A program made the translations under genes and the position numbers. DNA of 6,791 bases from Planctomycetota bacterium (GTDB lineage: Bacteria > Planctomycetota > Brocadiia > SM23-32): positions 1 to 6,791 of the forward strand of contig JAGYMJ010000377.1 of assembly GCA_018400625.1 (NCBI GenBank), in the 5' to 3' direction. How positions within the stretch are numbered: position 1 is the first letter of the stretch; the number at the start of each line of letters is the position of its first letter. Positions 6,772 to 6,791 of this stretch are shown one piece after another. The notes under the pieces are model-generated. The model was given only the letters and a program-made list of their open reading frames with translations. It ran no database searches and had not been told where the DNA came from.

Positions 6772-6791
6772 AGTCCTCAGTGAACCCCGTA
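6772..6791 (+). repeat. Dispersed intergenic repeat, second direct copy, cut by the window end
   Basis: Bases 6772-6790 match 6630-6648 at 18 of 19 positions. Bases 6777-6790 are the exact reverse complement of 28-41. Only the left part of the element is seen. The two direct copies are 142 bases apart. Confidence 0.7.

Overview
The window carries one compact set of five plus-strand genes. The first three encode a fatty-acid oxidation electron module: etfB, etfA and a long acyl-CoA dehydrogenase. The fourth is a fused shikimate-pathway gene (3-dehydroquinate dehydratase joined to shikimate dehydrogenase). The fifth is an unrecognised single-pass membrane protein. No tRNA, rRNA, CRISPR array, transposase or phage gene was seen.

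Layout. Bases 1-110 hold an inverted copy of a short intergenic repeat, a plausible sigma-70-type promoter (TTCACT, 17 bases, GATAAT) and a T-rich leader. etfB (111-977), etfA (1003-2031), the dehydrogenase (2049-3782, GTG start) and aroDE (about 3805-5304) follow with gaps of only 10-25 bases and no visible terminator. They therefore look like one transcription unit. A 52-base AT-rich gap precedes the membrane-protein gene (5357-6595), which may or may not belong to the same transcript. The last 196 bases are non-coding and repetitive. They hold two direct copies of the repeat that lies inverted at bases 1-41, a 14-base tandem duplication and a run of nine G.

How the genes work together. The dehydrogenase would oxidise an acyl-CoA to the enoyl-CoA and pass electrons to the EtfAB heterodimer. 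The EtfB nucleotide-binding loop (DGDTAQ) is of the kind found in anaerobic and often electron-bifurcating ETFs, not the DDDCNQ kind of mitochondrial and aerobic ETFs. That suggests, without proving it, that this ETF binds FAD instead of AMP in EtfB. AroDE carries out two consecutive steps of aromatic amino acid synthesis and has no obvious biochemical link to the first three genes.

Organism. Shine-Dalgarno sites, mixed GC content, the etfBA-dehydrogenase cluster, the aroDE fusion and the intergenic repeats fit an uncultured, probably anaerobic or facultative, Gram-negative-type bacterium. Long acyl-CoA dehydrogenases of this kind are familiar from Desulfobacterota and Bacteroidetes-related lineages, and AroD-AroE fusions from Chlamydiae and Planctomycetes-related lineages. 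The phylum cannot be fixed from this window. The gene content is mostly ordinary metabolism. The items most worth a second look are the flanking repeats, the ETF type, the aroDE placement and the unrecognised membrane protein.
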